DNA from: Cryptomeria japonica
Lineage: Eukaryota > Streptophyta > Pinopsida > Cupressales > Cupressaceae
DNA: 64,000 nucleotides
Reading direction: 5' to 3'
NCBI RefSeq assembly: GCF_030272615.1
Contig: NC_081406.1
Span: 265,329,192-265,393,191, forward strand
Shown here piece by piece: positions 34,201 to 45,065 of this stretch. The stretch's first letter is position 1. Every line of letters starts with the position of its first letter. Below the pieces are notes generated by a model. The model ran no database searches. It saw only the letters and a list, made by a program, of their open reading frames with translations, and had not been told where the DNA came from. Made by a program: the position numbers and the translations under genes.

Positions 34201-37200
34201 ACATTTCCTACATTTGTGCATAGAGATGAAACTTTGGCTCTATAGCTGAGAATGGATTGATAAAAACTAGATTGATCAAACACTTCAGAATGGGCCATTG
34301 TTCAATATGAAAATAGTATGCTACCCAACCTTCTTTGCAAAGACAATAAAATGCATGCCCCAAGTATGCAAACTTTTACAATCAAGAGCAAATATGATGG
34401 ACAGTTCTCTCTCCATCTTTTCAATGTGTCAGTAGCTATTTCTCAAACCTTAATGTTTGTGAGAATGAGGGGGCCCCAACCTCATTTTTCAACCAAGTTA
34501 TGCCACCTGTCCAATGCAGCATGAACAATCAAGTCATAAAGCTTCACCAAAATGACTTTCTGATAAAGCCATGACACCTGTCCAATGCATATCTAGAGGA
34601 ACAACATTCACACTCACTTTACATTTCTTACTCAATTCAATTCGGCACCCTTTTTAATCCCGACCCAAAGCATAAGGCTTGGGGTGTTGATAAGTTTCTA
34701 GACTAAGTTTTCCAATTAAATCTTGAACATGAGGCTAGCTGTGCACAAGAATTGAAAAATCCATCAATTTCAACATTCTTTGCTTGATCAATTGTATAGC
34801 TAAATAAATTTGATTGCTTGCTTTCCTTATGTTCCATTAAATCAAAACCAACCTTTTTGCTGTGGTGAATGACAATTTAGAATCAACTTTAGAGATTCAA
34901 TCAATCCTTTTACCCTTGGTAATTACTATACCCCTTTTCCTGAATTGCAGGCATAGTTTTTCTTATTCTTCTTACGTTTTGAATATGACCTTTTTTGGGA
35001 TGTGGCTTTCAACAAGTCTCATCAATACGATCGCCCCTATCACATTGGTCACAATCTTCCGCAGGTTTCTTCTTTTTACTGGTAAAGTTTACCTTCTTAG
35101 AGGATGTAGGGCAGAATAGCCGGAAACTCCTTTGTCCTTCTTTGGGCACGTGTATCCCTGTATCCGTTCCCGTTTCCGAAATGGATACGTATCCAATACA
35201 GTCCGGATACACATCGAATACTGTATCCACATGTGCCTGAAAAACATTGATTTCCAACCATGCTAGATATTATGTGTTTTTTTTTTTTTTAAATTTGACG
35301 TAAATCTTCCTAAATTTAATTTTAAAAAACTTTATTCATGCATTTAAAAAAAAAATTGGTATAAACAAAACCTACACCAAATGAGAAAGACAAATGAAAT
35401 GATTACGCTATACAAGATTCTCCAACATACAAATTTATTGAAATAAATGAGACTAAACAGCAAGGCAGTTGAAGACACAAGGATTCTTATTCTGGAGAAC
35501 CTGAATTCTCAGAGAATTATGTAATGTTTCTATAATGGTCATTTAGTTAGTTAGTTTAGGAAAGAATAGTTTAGGATCTTTCCTTTTCGTAGTTAGTTCT
35601 TTTTCAGGCAGAGATCTGGAGTCACCCGAAGGATTTGCACAAGACGTTAGATAAAGGCAGAGCTTTTTTCCGTAAGAACATATTGTTCTCGATCATGATG
35701 GACAACAAGATGTCTTTGCAGGATCTTTGCAGGATCATCTCATGAAGACCAAAGACATTCACAATCAACTAGAGGCCATTGGTTGCAAGATGGAAGAAGA
35801 GGATATGGTGGTCATTATGCTGAAAAGCTTACTGCAATCCTATGAGCACTTCATCGAAATTCTTAAGATTACATCTACTAATGTTGACCTGAAGTTTGAT
35901 AAGTTGTGCAATAAGCTCTTGGAGCAATTCAGGTGGAGACAACAATTTGGTTGCAGTAATGACACGGCCAGTGTGGAACATATGTTTATTGCCAAGAACA
36001 AAGGCAAAGGCAAGTCAACTCAATAGAAAGGACGAAGCAACTCTGAGGAGAATTTCAAGAAGAATATCACATGTCACTATTGTGGTAAACTAGGTCATAT
36101 ACAAAGGTTCTGCAGAAAGCGGCTGGCTGATTAGAAGTCCAACCAATGAGGGTCTTAGCAGCAGGCTCATATCGCAAAGCGTTCTAAAGAGGAGTCAAGT
36201 CAGCTTTTTATGCATTCATGGTCAAATGACCTGTAAATTATGTCAAGTCTTCTGTATGGTAGAATGACCATTAAGAAAGATTATTAAAGTAATTATGTAA
36301 TGTTTCTATAATGGTCATTCAGTTAGTTAGTTTAGGATCTTTCCTTTTCATAGTTAGTTCTTTTTTAGACTTTCTCAAGTCAACACAAAAAAAAATGCAA
36401 TTTCTCAAGTCATTATATTTAATGTTATTGAGAAGAATCTTTTTTGGATGTTTTTGCAACAGCCATTACTAAATTATTATATTATATTTAATGTCATTAT
36501 ATCTAATGTTCAATGTCATTATATTTTCAGAATTTCTATAAATTATTAAATTATATTTAAAAGAAATTGGCGTCTCCAAGTACCCATGTCTCCTATTTTG
36601 AAAAAATAGCCATACCAGTACCAGCACCAGTCTCGAAAATCTCCAAGTACCCTGTACCCGTGCAACCTTGGTAATTACAACTCAAAATGCTATGTAACAA
36701 ATGAGGAATAAGAACAATTAATCACGAGTCCATATTGGGGTTAACATATGTTGTAATTTTAGTGGGAAGCTTTCTTTCTCTGTACTGTATGCACTGCCAT
36801 TTGAGTTGAAGGAGGCTTCAACTGTGAAAGAATATTGCTTGTTATTTTTTCTTTGAAGAAGAATTCTTCTTTTTCTCCTTTACCAAAATCTGGACACATT
36901 TTGCTATTATCTTTAATAATAGTAACAGGCACATCTTGTCGAAACATTTCCTTTGCAGTTGTCTTTCTCTGAGAAGGGCAATTGCTGAGATTGTGCAACA
37001 ACATATCATTCGCAGGTACGATTTTCTAGCAATTTGTTTTGCATAATAGTTTATCATATTTTTTTCTGGTATTCTGGCTGTATATTTAAAGGATCTTCAC
37101 CCCTTTGAGGTTCAGATTTTCATATCTATTCTAGACTGCCTGCCTAAATAAGCGTTGAGACTAGAGGATCCTGAAATGGTCTTTCTGGAGTCTTTTCTGC

Positions 37201-38226
37201 TCCCTTAAATTTTTACCTCCTTTTTATTTCTTCGTATCATATTTTACTGAGGCAAGATATTTACACGTCCAAATTTCCCATTTCTGTAGTTTTTGTTCCA
37301 CCATTTTCATTTATTTATTGATCTATAACTAAACTGGTTAAGCAAAATATACGAGCTTTTTGACTATAGCCTGTTATTTGGAGAAGTTAAGGGAAGTGTG
37401 ACCTCATTACTGCCTGTGCTACAGCAGCTATAGTCTGTCAGGACATGCTATACTACTAAGCACAACACGCTTATTGATCAAACAAATATCCGAAGTTTAA
37501 AATGACCATGGTTTTTCATTTGATCTGGTAACTTTTGGATCTTGTCTAGTCTAACAAGAATAAAACTTTTTCCAGTCATATGTTTATAGGCCTTTTTATG
37601 GTTTTGGAGTTCCTGAAAAATCTATATCCATTTAAAACCAAGGGAAACAGAATGATGGGAGTCTTAAAAATTTGCATAAACAAAAGTAGCACTAATGAAT
37701 GTTTATACACCTTTACTGTTTCATGTTAATTTCTTCTTAAAGGCACATTATTTACAGATCTCTTTTGACATATTTTAATTGAGTATTATTGATTATTAAA
37801 CTGCATATATCCATGGATGGATAATAATCTTTTTTACCAAGGTTAAATTTATTTGTTGCCTGTCTTATGTAGATACACCTGGAGTCTGGTATGTATGGCA
37901 AGATTCATATGTTGATAAAGTCAATAAGGATTATGGAGGTTGGTGGAATGCATGTTTTTAGTTATTTCTTTTGCTTAAGAAATAAGACAGGATTTTTATG
38001 AGTGTGTTTATGTTTACGATGGCCTGATTTTAATGAACTTTTTTGTTCTCATTTAGGGGAATGGTTTATTGATGGAAAAGTAGTACCGAGGCCTCCTGAA
38101 AGGGAGAAATTGATCAACGGTGATCCTGGTCCTTCATATCGAAACAGAAGGGATAGGGCATCATCAGTGGTGGATCTTGTTCTCGATGAAGAGAGAGTCA
38201 TGGTAAGAGATGCCATTGCCATTTAG
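29302..38226 (+). CDS. MORF/RIP family organellar RNA-editing factor, four exons
   Basis: Exons 29,302-29,705, 29,812-29,909, 37,873-37,938 and 38,057-38,226 join in phase (738 nt, 245 aa) with GT-AG introns of 106, 7963 and 118 bp. The MORF domain spans about residues 97-195: LFPGRDNDHWLVVMEPP, SEEAAIKAMYSIS, FYGFACEVSEDVAKKL, then TPGVWYVWQDSYVDKVNKDY and GGEWFIDGKVVP. Known members bind PPR proteins and are needed for C-to-U editing in plastids or mitochondria. The first ~35 residues are rich in Arg, Ser and Ala and lack acidic residues before residue 28, like a mitochondrial presequence; localisation is inference. The usual LPDSY motif reads WQDSY. The C-terminus is short, with no Gly/Gln-rich tail as in MORF8. 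A donor at 38,203 offers an alternative end. I do not assign a paralogue. Confidence 0.88.
29812..29909 (+). CDS. Exon 2 of the MORF-type gene
   Basis: It follows the acceptor GGCTACAG and restores the Ser codon, giving the family motif GSEEAA at the junction. It ends at AGAG before GTATAG. It encodes SISVDRFYGFACEVSEDVAK. Confidence 0.88.
30326..30445. repeat. GC-rich GGGTATGCCC segment in intron 2
   Basis: A 120-bp block far richer in G and C than the intron, with repeats such as GGGTATGCC, TGGGTATAC and GTACCCGGGCG. It resembles two other blocks rich in GTATCC or GTACCC at 35,140-35,240 and 36,590-36,665. Its origin is not recognised. Confidence 0.55.
30661..30985. repeat. Compound direct and inverted repeat (long hairpin) in intron 2
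   Basis: Direct copies of 82 bp lie at 30,661-30,742 and 30,823-30,904 (CCCCTTCTAT to AGGGTTTCT). Inverted arms of about 74 bp lie at 30,750-30,823 and 30,912-30,985, with three mismatches. The loop is almost exactly the second direct copy. Transcribed within intron 2, it could fold into a strong stem-loop. Confidence 0.93.
31019..31079. repeat. Perfect 19-bp inverted repeat
   Basis: TATTAAATGTCAATTGATA at 31,019-31,037 pairs with 31,061-31,079 across a 23-bp AT-rich loop. It could be a short foldback element. Confidence 0.85.
31097..31298. repeat. 109-bp tandem duplication with (TA)n
   Basis: Two copies begin CATTTTGGCATTTGGCATTG at 31,097 and 31,206 and share TATCATACTATCAAA and TTTTGCAATTCTGTATTTTA. 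A (TA) run separates them. The second copy ends in TATATATA, where the probable solo LTR starts. Confidence 0.9.
31299..33187 (+). mobile_element. Probable solo LTR (1889 bp) in intron 2
   Basis: It starts TGTCATGACCC and ends GGGACATTACA, with ATATA on both sides. A TATA box GGTATAAAAAG at about 32,389-32,399 is followed by leader-like sequence. No coding domain or second copy is present nearby. The flanking duplication is weak evidence because the site is a TA repeat. A (TA)n of about 22 bp lies near 32,638. The + orientation is inferred from the TATA box. Confidence 0.6.
33188..35514. other. Intron 2, middle part, no recognised gene
   Basis: An 85-aa frame on - (33,853-33,596) and its overlapping partner to 33,942 resemble no family I know; they may be a decayed gene fragment. 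The block 35,140-35,240 has repeated GTATCC/GGATAC phrases, followed by T and A runs. Confidence 0.4.
35515..36370 (+). mobile_element. Small copia-derived element with gag remnant and short terminal direct repeats
   Basis: Near-identical direct repeats at 35,515-35,603 and 36,290-36,366 share AATTATGTAATGTTTCTATA and AGTTAGTTAGTTTAGGA; the left copy has a 15-bp internal duplication. Between them a + frame (35,727-36,026) has gag (UBN2-like) text MEEEDMVVIMLKSLLQSYEH. After one TAG it continues to a CCHC knuckle, CHYCGKLGHIQRFC (about 36,076-36,117). Only gag is present. The repeats could be very short LTRs (a TRIM-like element), but no clear primer site or polypurine tract was found. Confidence 0.55.
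36371..37872. other. 3' part of intron 2, no gene
   Basis: AT-rich intron sequence. The block at 36,586-36,670 has CAAGTACCC/GTACCAG phrases like those at 30,326 and 35,140. Frames on - at 36,759-37,057 have no family resemblance. The intron ends at TTATGTAG. Confidence 0.6.
37873..37938 (+). CDS. Exon 3 of the MORF-type gene
   Basis: 66 bp after the acceptor CTTATGTAG. It encodes TPGVWYVWQDSYVDKVNKDY plus Gly, the part of the domain aligned to the PGV-DSY-NKDYGG motif of the family. Nothing else in the preceding 8 kb encodes this motif. Confidence 0.85.
38057..38226 (+). CDS. Exon 4 of the MORF-type gene (terminal)
   Basis: It follows the acceptor CTCATTTAG and completes NKDYGG with EWFIDGKVVPRPP. 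As read it stops at TAG 38,224-38,226 after VMVRDAIAI. Alternatively a GTAAGA donor at 38,203 joins to an acceptor at 38,297, giving a two-residue end (Glu-Asp) and TAA at 38,304-38,306. Confidence 0.8.
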
Positions 38227-38306
38227 ATTGTTTTGGAGAGCATAAGAGGTAGGTCACAACTATTACCTTTTACTTACAACTATTATTGTTGATGCAGGAG
38301 GATTAA

Positions 38307-39755
38307 AGCTGTCAGTATTTTTGATGTTTAGAAGTAGTGTACTGTTGGCTAAATTTGAGCACACGATGATGATGCCGTTCTCTACTTGACGTGCTTGAGC
38401 TTTAGGCAAGTTGTTTTCTAGGTCTTTGCAAAACCTATTGTTAGTTTGCTCAATACGTTGATATGCAGTAAATGTGGCACTTGCATACCCACTCTTGAAG
38501 ATGCAACTTTTTGAAGATATTGTCACTGGTGGACTATATAAATATATGAACATTTTGTCTCTCTTGAATATACAACTTTTTGAAGGTATTGTTTCTGGTG
38601 GACTAAGTAAATATATGAATATTCTTCTTGTTGGCTTTTTAGTGTGAAAATACGTAATAACAGCTAAGCTTCTTTTTATTTAAGGAAGTTATATGGCATT
38701 TTTTGTTTGATTGCAAGTTTATTGATGGTAGTTCCCTTACGCAATGCTCTCCCCTGACAGTACGTAACATAATAAAACAATCTCGAGGATCAGCTATGAG
38801 AAAACCTGCAACTCGACACCAGTTTTAGATGCTCTTTTGTATACTAGCTTTGTGATGAGTGATAAAATGTTGTTTTTGATATTATGTTTTGTATGTCCAT
38901 TCTAATCCAGTCTAATAGAGTTTATACCTAGTCATAGTTATCTAGACTGTTGCATGGCTATCCGTGTTGGCTTTTAAGAGTTGATTGTTGTATGATTTTG
39001 ACTTGTGTATTATTGTTTGCCAAATGCAGTCATAAAGAAATTATGGTCGACATTAAAATCCATTATGTTGATCTCAAATGTAACATAATAGAAGAAATGG
39101 AACATTAATATGTACTGGGAAACAATCCCACAGAAATAAATGTAGGTTTCAATAAAGCTCATTAAATGGAGGCAACTCATGGAATTGATCCAAGGGGCAG
39201 GATCTTGTACAGTTTTGAAATTCACCTGAAAGTTTCGAGGCAGACTCTTTGCTTTTGAATTTGAAAGCATTTTTAGCCATTTTGAACCTTTGCATTCATC
39301 CAGAAAAACATTCAACTCAGTTTTATTAGCTATGTTGTGTCTATTTTTGTAAATTGTTGCTAGTGTAGTGATTACTGTACAGATTCTCACGTGCTTGCTC
39401 TACGATTCTAATTTGTTTGTCTAGCAAATTCTCCACAACAATGTGTGGAGGAGCCATGGTTGCTTTTATGGCCTCCATAGCAATGGTTGTTTTGAGTGGA
39501 GGAGCCATGGTCATTGCTTCTCACATGCTTGCTCCACAATTCTAATTTGTTTGTCTAGCAAATTCTCCAACATTTTCTTGTGGAAAATTTAGGATCCCGC
39601 CCCTTGCAAGAGGCACCTCAAACAAATCCAGAGACCACGATCCATTTCCATTTGAGGTCATCCATTGTTTGTAGAAAGCCTCACAACTGTGCGGAGGTTT
39701 TGAGGATTTTTTTCATTCCTTAAAGATCTCGCTGTCACCAAATTCTCTTCAAGTC
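38307..39755. other. Intergenic sequence with small duplications
   Basis: About 60 bp is duplicated at 38,503-38,630 (TTTTTGAAGATATTGTC, GGTGGACTA, AATATATGAA). About 57 bp is duplicated at 39,390-39,445 and 39,521-39,576 (TCTAATTTGTTTGTCTAGCA). A possible polyadenylation signal AATAAA is at about 38,771. The 126-aa frame on - (39,010-39,390) shows no domain. Confidence 0.5.
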
Positions 39756-40148
39756 GTGTTTGTTGTAATCATTTGCTTGAGGCTTGGAAGGTTGGAGGAG
39801 AGGCTTTTCAAGGATGGACTGGGTACCCTTAATCTTCAAGCAACTAGCTTTAACACCCTCCAATCAGCAATAATTCAAGCGAAGGCTATTCTACTTACAG
39901 ATAATTATCCCGTTCAAAACCGCGGTTCTAATCTATCACAACATATCAACACTCCAACACTTGATGCTGATGCATTGCAATATTACCTCAACTGTGTGTC
40001 AACATCTTCCCCCATAGCTTCACCATTACTTGATGCTGATGCATTGCAATATTACCTCAACTGCGTGTCAACGTCTCCCTCCATAGCTTCACCATTTCTC
40101 AAAACTTACTCAATTGCCATTATAATTAGCCAACTTTCTTATTTTTAA
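39756..40148 (+). CDS. Unrecognised frame with a 23-residue tandem duplication
   Basis: 130 codons with a non-ATG first codon, so any real gene would begin elsewhere. A 69-bp tandem duplication starting at 39,961 and 40,030 encodes LDADALQYYLNCVSTS twice, in phase. The second copy differs by third-base and conservative changes. No family is recognised. It could be the last exon of a decayed gene or chance. Confidence 0.25.
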   Translation: MFVVIICLRLGRLEERLFKDGLGTLNLQATSFNTLQSAIIQAKAILLTDNYPVQNRGSNLSQHINTPTLDADALQYYLNCVSTSSPIASPLLDADALQYYLNCVSTSPSIASPFLKTYSIAIIISQLSYF

Positions 40149-42300
40149 GTTAATGTTTTATATGTTGGAATATCGATTATAATTTAGAGCAAACTTGCTA
40201 GTTGGTTGTAGTTTTATACTTCGGTTGTAGGAATATCAGATGAAACTCCTATAGGAGGTTTCATGGTTGGATTTTAATAAAAAATGGGATAATTAGCAAC
40301 ACTGGTTTTGGGGAGGGTGGTTATGCGTGATTGAATTTCAATTGTTGAATTTTTTTTTGAAGATGCATTGATCGAAGTCTTCTTTTTGTTAGTTTTAGCA
40401 GGAATTTTAGTGCACCATGCCTAGGGAGTTGCAAATAAAGGCGGTAGTATCCATGTGCCAAGGAGATTTTACTATTGTGTATAAAAGTTATGAAATAAAG
40501 GTAGGTGTGTGACAATATGTAAGAAATGAATTCTTGGATATCCGTCTACACTAAAACGAGATAACACTTCATAATATGTTTTAAAAGAAATGTAGGATGA
40601 AGTTTAGTAGGGATTATAGCGCATCAGGTTGAGGGGTACAATATAGTTTCTAGGTGGCAAGTGTCCATATTGTCCATGCTTCATGCTTACTGCCCAAGTA
40701 GGACTCCATGTTTTTATTAAGATTCTGACAGTTCTACATTATACCTGCAATTTGTTTGCGCAGAGTAATTTTTGTGGCTCCTCAAATACATTGTATACTT
40801 TTTGTTTTGTTTTTGAAGTTAGTTATCTTGGATCAAACTAATGCAATTTATATACTTTAAAATTAGAGTAGACCAGAACATTTTGAAAACTTGAGAAAGT
40901 TCTATATTAAATAAATGAATAGAATTAGCCCAAGTTGTTATATTTATCTCTTTTTAGCTGGCATAGAAGGGTAGTATAAAAATGTAGAGGGGTAGTGCAA
41001 TTTACAAGGTTTGTTAATTGTGGGTAAAAGTTGAGTGAATTTTTTTTAGTTATCTTCTAAGTGATTGGAGCTTTGGGTGTGAGCAAGCTTAACATTAGCT
41101 TATGGTTATTTGAAGTTCTTAATATAGCTATGTTTCTAGGAAAAAGTTGAAAAAAAAATTATTTTATTTTTTTTGTTTTTAAATATAGTATAATCTTCTA
41201 AGAAAAACCAGGAAAAAATGTTAAGTATATCGAAAAGAAGTAAGAATATAAAGAACATATAATACTTAGGCCTTGCATCCCTTCCTCGTGCCTTTTACAT
41301 ATCCTATTCCATTTCAGTTTTCTTGTCTCAATTTTTACTTTTCTCTTAACTAATTGTGTTTTGATGATTGTTGAACTAAAGCCATGGCAGTATATCTTCT
41401 TATTAAGACTTGTAGAAATCACGTCTTAATTTTTATAAACCAATCTAGCTACTACAAAAACATTTTGTTTGCCACACAAACATGGGATAGAATATGACAC
41501 CTTGGATGGGTAAGATTTTGATTAATCTTGTGTCCTATTTAACATAGTCTCGGTGGAGAAAATTTGGGCAATATTCTCTTATTGAAAATAATTCTTGATT
41601 AATAAGAGGTTTTTATGTATGGAAAGATGACACTAGCTTTTTGCGTCTCAAAATGTCTTTGAGTTTGTTTATCAAAATATTCATTTGCCCCTACTATTTA
41701 TGCAAGATGTCCTCTTTTCATAAGTACTTCATTTGGAGGTTCTTGTTCCCCTACAAAAATTGTATGGGGTGGTGTTGTGAACGCTTACCTAATCATGCCA
41801 CTTCACATCTATTCACTAATTGTGGTTGCATTGGAATTTCCACTAAAATATAATATTAAGAAGTGTATAAATATACTATTAAGAAGTGTACAAATATAAT
41901 ATTAAAAAGTGTACAAATATAGTGCTTATATAAGCAATTGAAAAATAAAATCTTTAAAAAAAAATTGAATTCAAAAGCGCATTAGATCCAATGTAACTTG
42001 AAAACTACAACACAAAAGGAATTAGAGAAACCAACTACTACAAAGTTCTAACATGATATGAAATGCCCAACAAAGATTTTCGTAAAATTGAGATCAATTT
42101 TGTTCTCTCTTTTTTGTCCGAAGTGTCTATCAACTTAAGGATTTGATCTTCAATAGATTTCAATTTGATAACCTTAATGCACACTGTGTCATTTGTTGAT
42201 ATGAATTTTTGGATAAGACCAACAAATATTATCCTCTACATTGCTTGAAGAATGGATTACCAAGTCATACTAAGAACATACTAAAACCATCTTTATCATA
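40149..42300. other. AT-rich sequence, no gene
   Basis: Nothing coding is supported. A ~23-bp unit (TTAAGAAGTGTACAAATATA) is repeated three times at about 41,850-41,920. Confidence 0.55.
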
Positions 42301-44350
42301 TTGCATTTTTTCAACACCATTTTCAGTTACCCAATTAGGAACTTCTTCATCTAGTTGCTTTTGATCATTTGAGAATGGAATGCTTCAAGTTGTAAATTTC
42401 TTTACTTCATTTGGGGCACTCGTCAATTTTGAAACTAACCTACAAAGAAATAAGAGCGATTGTGACCTTTTTGTAGAACCCAATGAGATCCCCTTTTTCA
42501 CCTTGTATAGCTTTATTTATTTTTTGCAAACAAGAACTAACTAAATTTTAAAAGAAAAAAACAACAATGGCCTAGACAAAAATTTAAGTGATTTAATATG
42601 GTGAGATATGGTACCAAACAAAACATACCACTAGTTCAATCTTGTCTTAGATCAATAAATTGATGTTGGTAAAAATAAATTCAAACAACCTAGCAAACGG
42701 ACATTGAGAAAACAAGTGAACAACATATTCAACATCACTAGACACGATAATTACTAAACTTAGAACCCACAATTAATCTTTAACCAATAACAACCACTTG
42801 AGGCAAGATTTCTTAGGCTCATGATGACACTATAAAATAACTTGCAAATTATTTCATCATAATAGGAGAGAAGGGAATATAAGCATTTGGTGAAGGCAAG
42901 TAAGGGGTTACATCCAACAACCTATTCAACATTTGCCTCTTAAGCAACTTCACAACAATCATTCAAAAAAGTGGGAGAGGGTCTAGTAGTATATTGAATT
43001 TAAGTATTTGTATATGTTCTCTTAGGATTCTTGGGTACCTATCTCCAAGATGATCTTAAGAAAAAATCCCATCCTTACCCATTATATTTTTTTGAGTTTA
43101 GAATCCCTTTAGAAAACCAAAATTTGTAGAACAACGTTTGATAAGAGAGACTTTATTTTTATCCTTAAGATTCCACCAAATAGACTTTGGAGGCTTGGAC
43201 ATAACCATCAACAAAAAAACTCTCCATTATGATCTTTCGTATATATTCTCACTAGATTCCAAGCCTTCCAAATAGAACTAAAAATTGTGTAGCCCTTAGG
43301 ATTGACTCTAAATGATCCAAACAAAATATCCTAAGAATGAAGGCCATTTCACCTATGGTTCTCTTTTGGTGTATTAGAACTCACATTATTTTTTATTAAC
43401 ACCTTGGCCTCATATCCTTCTAATGCACAAGTGATCTATTTAACATTTGGAGAAATTACCTACAGAAATAAGTTTTAAAGTTCCACACCCTATTTTCTTT
43501 GTGCTCTAGTGCAAAACTTTCACGACACAACATGTGCTTGTTGAGAACCTTTCTAATTAGATCACAATAAAATATTAACCACCACATCCATCTAGTCAAT
43601 ATGTGAAGACCAAACCAACTAATGTGAGTAATAGATTGTATAAGAGGATAAAATCTTCTAACATACTTCTAATCCACTAAGATTTGATAGAAGTTGACAT
43701 GGCCATTTATATACTTTCTTAGAAACCTTATTCATTACCCATCTCATGTTTTTCAAAATAAGCGAGCATAGAAAATGGAATCTAAACATGAGGGACCACT
43801 TTGCATCCAATTTCTTGTTTGAAATCAAGTTGGAGGAGAGACATTGATTCAAAATCAAGGATTTACTCACAATTTTGGAGCTAGATGTAAGGCAATAACT
43901 AGTCTTCTATCTATGCTATCAAATCATCTTTACCACAGGCTAGAAATAAGGAAGCATTGAAACCATCACACGGGAACCTAAATAATAATCTTTAAGAAAG
44001 TAGTGGATGGATCCAAATATAATAAAAACTAAATAGGAGCAAGATGACACCCCTTTCTAATAGAAATTTGAGAAGATGAATGCAAAAATTGCCCATTTAC
44101 TCTAACTTAGGTCAAAGCATCCTTAAAGAACATTACCACAAACATCTAGAAAGTTTCAACAAAATATAGAGCCCTCAAATTTAGGAAAATAAATTGCCAC
44201 AAATCTCGCCATAAGATTTTTTAAAGTCGATGAGATCTAATTCAAGAGTGCAAAATAATTTGACGTAAGAACTCTACTCTCAATACGATGCCACTAGAAA
44301 TATTTTATAAGAAATTGGTCTTCAAATTTTTATTTGGTTGGTGTCACACC
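42301..44350 (-). pseudogene. Decayed LINE reverse transcriptase remnant
   Basis: On - at about 44,115-44,000 the translation reads VRVNGQFLHSSSQISIRKGC, then HLAPI, a stop, and FLLYLDPST. This matches the L1-type RT motif VNG...G.RQGCPLAP.LF of plant LINEs. Further downstream, fragments broken by many stops continue to about 42,400. No endonuclease domain or poly-A tail was resolved and the ends are approximate. Confidence 0.55.
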
Positions 44351-45065
44351 CTTTGGGCAAGAGTATGATAATATCTTTACTTATAACCTTTCTTGGTGTT
44401 GCTATAACAACCACCTCTTTATGGACATCTAACAATAAGTGATAGTCCAATATTTTTGTTGCTTACATGAAATTATGTTAGGACTAGATGATATTCATCT
44501 TGAAATCCTATGACCAATGCACTTCTTTTATTATATTAATTGTCAAATAATTTAATGTGTTGACGGTAACTTGGATGCATCACTTGAGGTAAATTTAGTT
44601 AGTATTCCTAATGAAAGAATATGTTTTGAGGTGGCATTGAATATGGTCCATTGGGGTTCGTTTGTTACTACTTGTCCTTAGTAGAAAAGTATTTATGACA
44701 ACAATAGTAGCTATATTAGATTTTATGACATGTAGGAGCACCTTTTGAATGTATGATGATTATGACAAGTTATGAACAATTACTTACAATATGAGAATTA
44801 CATATTATTTCAAGAGATTCAACATTAGGGTGGGTCTGAAATTTGTTCCCTCACATGTGTGAGCTATGTTTGGACTTGAATAAGAAATTTGGGTGCTTAA
44901 AATAGGTGCATGGTGTTAGCGTTCGATTTAGATTACCATTTATGGTATCTTGTATCATGTTTGCTTAAATTTTGATGCCTTTGGATAATGTTTATTAAGT
45001 CTTGTAGGTAGTATCATTTTGCTTTAGGAGTGTTGCTAATTTGAAGGGGGATGCTATGTTGATGT
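44351..45065. other. Spacer before the tandem array
   Basis: No gene recognised. The last bases, TGTACCCTGTCC, resemble the unit end ACCCTGTCC, so the array boundary lies at about 45,066. Confidence 0.5.
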
